From a bacterium (GTDB lineage: Bacteria; SZUA-79; Acidulodesulfobacterales; Acidulodesulfobacteraceae), in contig JAJYHI010000056.1 in assembly GCA_021784835.1 (NCBI GenBank), forward strand, positions 1 through 20,900: DNA of 20,900 bases, read 5' to 3'. Under the pieces are notes generated by a model. That model was not told the origin of the DNA. It searched no databases and saw only the letters and a program-made list of their open reading frames with translations. The translations under genes were made by a program, and so were the position numbers. Each line of letters opens with the position of its first letter. Position 1 is the first letter of the stretch. Positions 20,294-20,900 of the stretch are shown here, piece by piece.

Positions 20294-20900
20294 ATGGCAA
20301 ATATTCTTATAGCTACAGGCAATGCCCATAAGTTTCAAGAAATTGAAGCTATAATGGGGAAATTTGCCGGTTTAAGTTTAAATTTAGTTTATTTGGATAA
20401 AAGTTATCGGGTTGAGATAGTAGAGGACCGCGAAACATACGAAGATAACGCAAAAACTAAGGCTGAGGGCTACCTGAAATTTTTGGAAGAAAATCCGGAG
20501 TTAAGGGCAGAATTAAATCTCGATTTTATAATCAGCGAGGATTCGGGGCTTGAGGTAGAGTGCTTAGATGGTGCTCCCGGTCTTTTTACGGCAAGGTATG
20601 CGGGCGAAAACGCTTCGGATATTGCCAACATAGAAAAACTTCTTAACGGCATGAGGTTTAAAACGGAATGCGCGGAAAACAGGCGCGCTAAATTCGTCTG
20701 CCATGCTTGCCTTTACGATATTAAAAAAAATAGTTTCGAGTATTTTTACGGAGAATTAAAAGGTTTAATTGCAGAAGAAATAAGCGGAACGAAAGGTTTC
20801 GGCTACGACCCCGTTTTTATCGTGCCGGAGTTTAATAAAACGGCGGCGCAGATAGGCGCGGAGGAAAAAAACGCAATATCGCACAGGGCGGTTGCTTTCG
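20294..20900 (+). CDS. rdgB: XTP/dITP pyrophosphatase RdgB (Ham1 family), 3' end cut by the window
   Basis: The frame is open from the ATG to the window edge, about 202 codons, nearly the full length of the family. Signatures are ILIATGNAHKFQEIE (residues 4-18), SEDSGLEVECLDGAPGLFTARYAG, GTKGFGYDPVFIVPEF and the terminal KNAISHRAVAF. The enzyme hydrolyses non-canonical purine nucleoside triphosphates (XTP, dITP/ITP) to the monophosphate and pyrophosphate, cleaning the nucleotide pool in the cytoplasm. The RBS is weak (AGAAAG). The 105-nt spacer and the inverted repeat upstream suggest a separate unit from the Pho-box operon. It is not obviously part of the phosphate response, although it releases PPi. 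Confidence 0.92.
   Translation, partial: MANILIATGNAHKFQEIEAIMGKFAGLSLNLVYLDKSYRVEIVEDRETYEDNAKTKAEGYLKFLEENPELRAELNLDFIISEDSGLEVECLDGAPGLFTARYAGENASDIANIEKLLNGMRFKTECAENRRAKFVCHACLYDIKKNSFEYFYGELKGLIAEEISGTKGFGYDPVFIVPEFNKTAAQIGAEEKNAISHRAVAF

Overview
This is an AT-rich bacterial chromosome segment with dense gene packing, 4-nt ATGA gene overlaps and a mix of ATG and TTG starts. A Tat-type signal, a periplasmic c-type cytochrome, a group-4 hydrogenase-type membrane module and abundant c-di-GMP genes suggest a Gram-negative, anaerobic or microaerophilic bacterium. A delta-proteobacterium-like or related uncultured lineage is my guess; no marker gene in the window fixes the taxon. There are no rRNA, tRNA, CRISPR or insertion-sequence genes.

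Layout. (1) 48-2959: the end of an energy-converting hydrogenase-type operon, with a ferredoxin fused to a NuoB-like small subunit followed by a HyfB/NuoL-like antiporter subunit. (2) 3140-5132: a globin-coupled HD-GYP protein, convergent with a protein that looks like a VWA-family protein lacking its VWA domain. (3) 5133-5556: a 424-nt gene-poor stretch holding the first copy of a putative small RNA with its own promoter, plus a possible 24-codon ORF. (4) 5557-7269: a monohaem cytochrome c, then a convergent AAA_14/DUF4143 ATPase. (5) 7452-9060: a small zinc-ribbon protein, a strong terminator and a Tat-exported phosphoesterase. (6) 9030-11502: the second small-RNA copy, then a GGDEF-EAL protein. 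(7) 11623-17586: a polyphosphate operon (CHAD, Ppx, degenerate Ppx, Ppk1). (8) 17722-20188: a second zinc-ribbon paralogue, a PHS-type phosphate:H+ symporter and a PHP phosphoesterase. (9) 20294-end: a partial RdgB.

The unifying theme is phosphate. Five promoters carry four hexamers of the type TTAACA/GTAATA/GTCATA spaced exactly 11 bp apart and followed 9-10 bp later by a -10 box. This is the geometry of Pho boxes (PhoB in E. coli, PhoP in B. subtilis). They precede zinc-ribbon gene 1, the polyphosphate operon, the zinc-ribbon 2/phosphate-transporter/PHP operon, and two promoters that seem to drive only short RNAs.

The most interesting candidate is that pair of short RNAs (about 5275-5347 and 9095-9167). 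Each has a nearly identical 5' part containing UCACCUCC, the same string as the anti-Shine-Dalgarno tail of 16S rRNA. Each ends in an intrinsic-terminator hairpin whose stem sequence differs between copies but stays perfectly paired. I read them as Pho-induced anti-SD regulatory RNAs. This is inferred from sequence alone.
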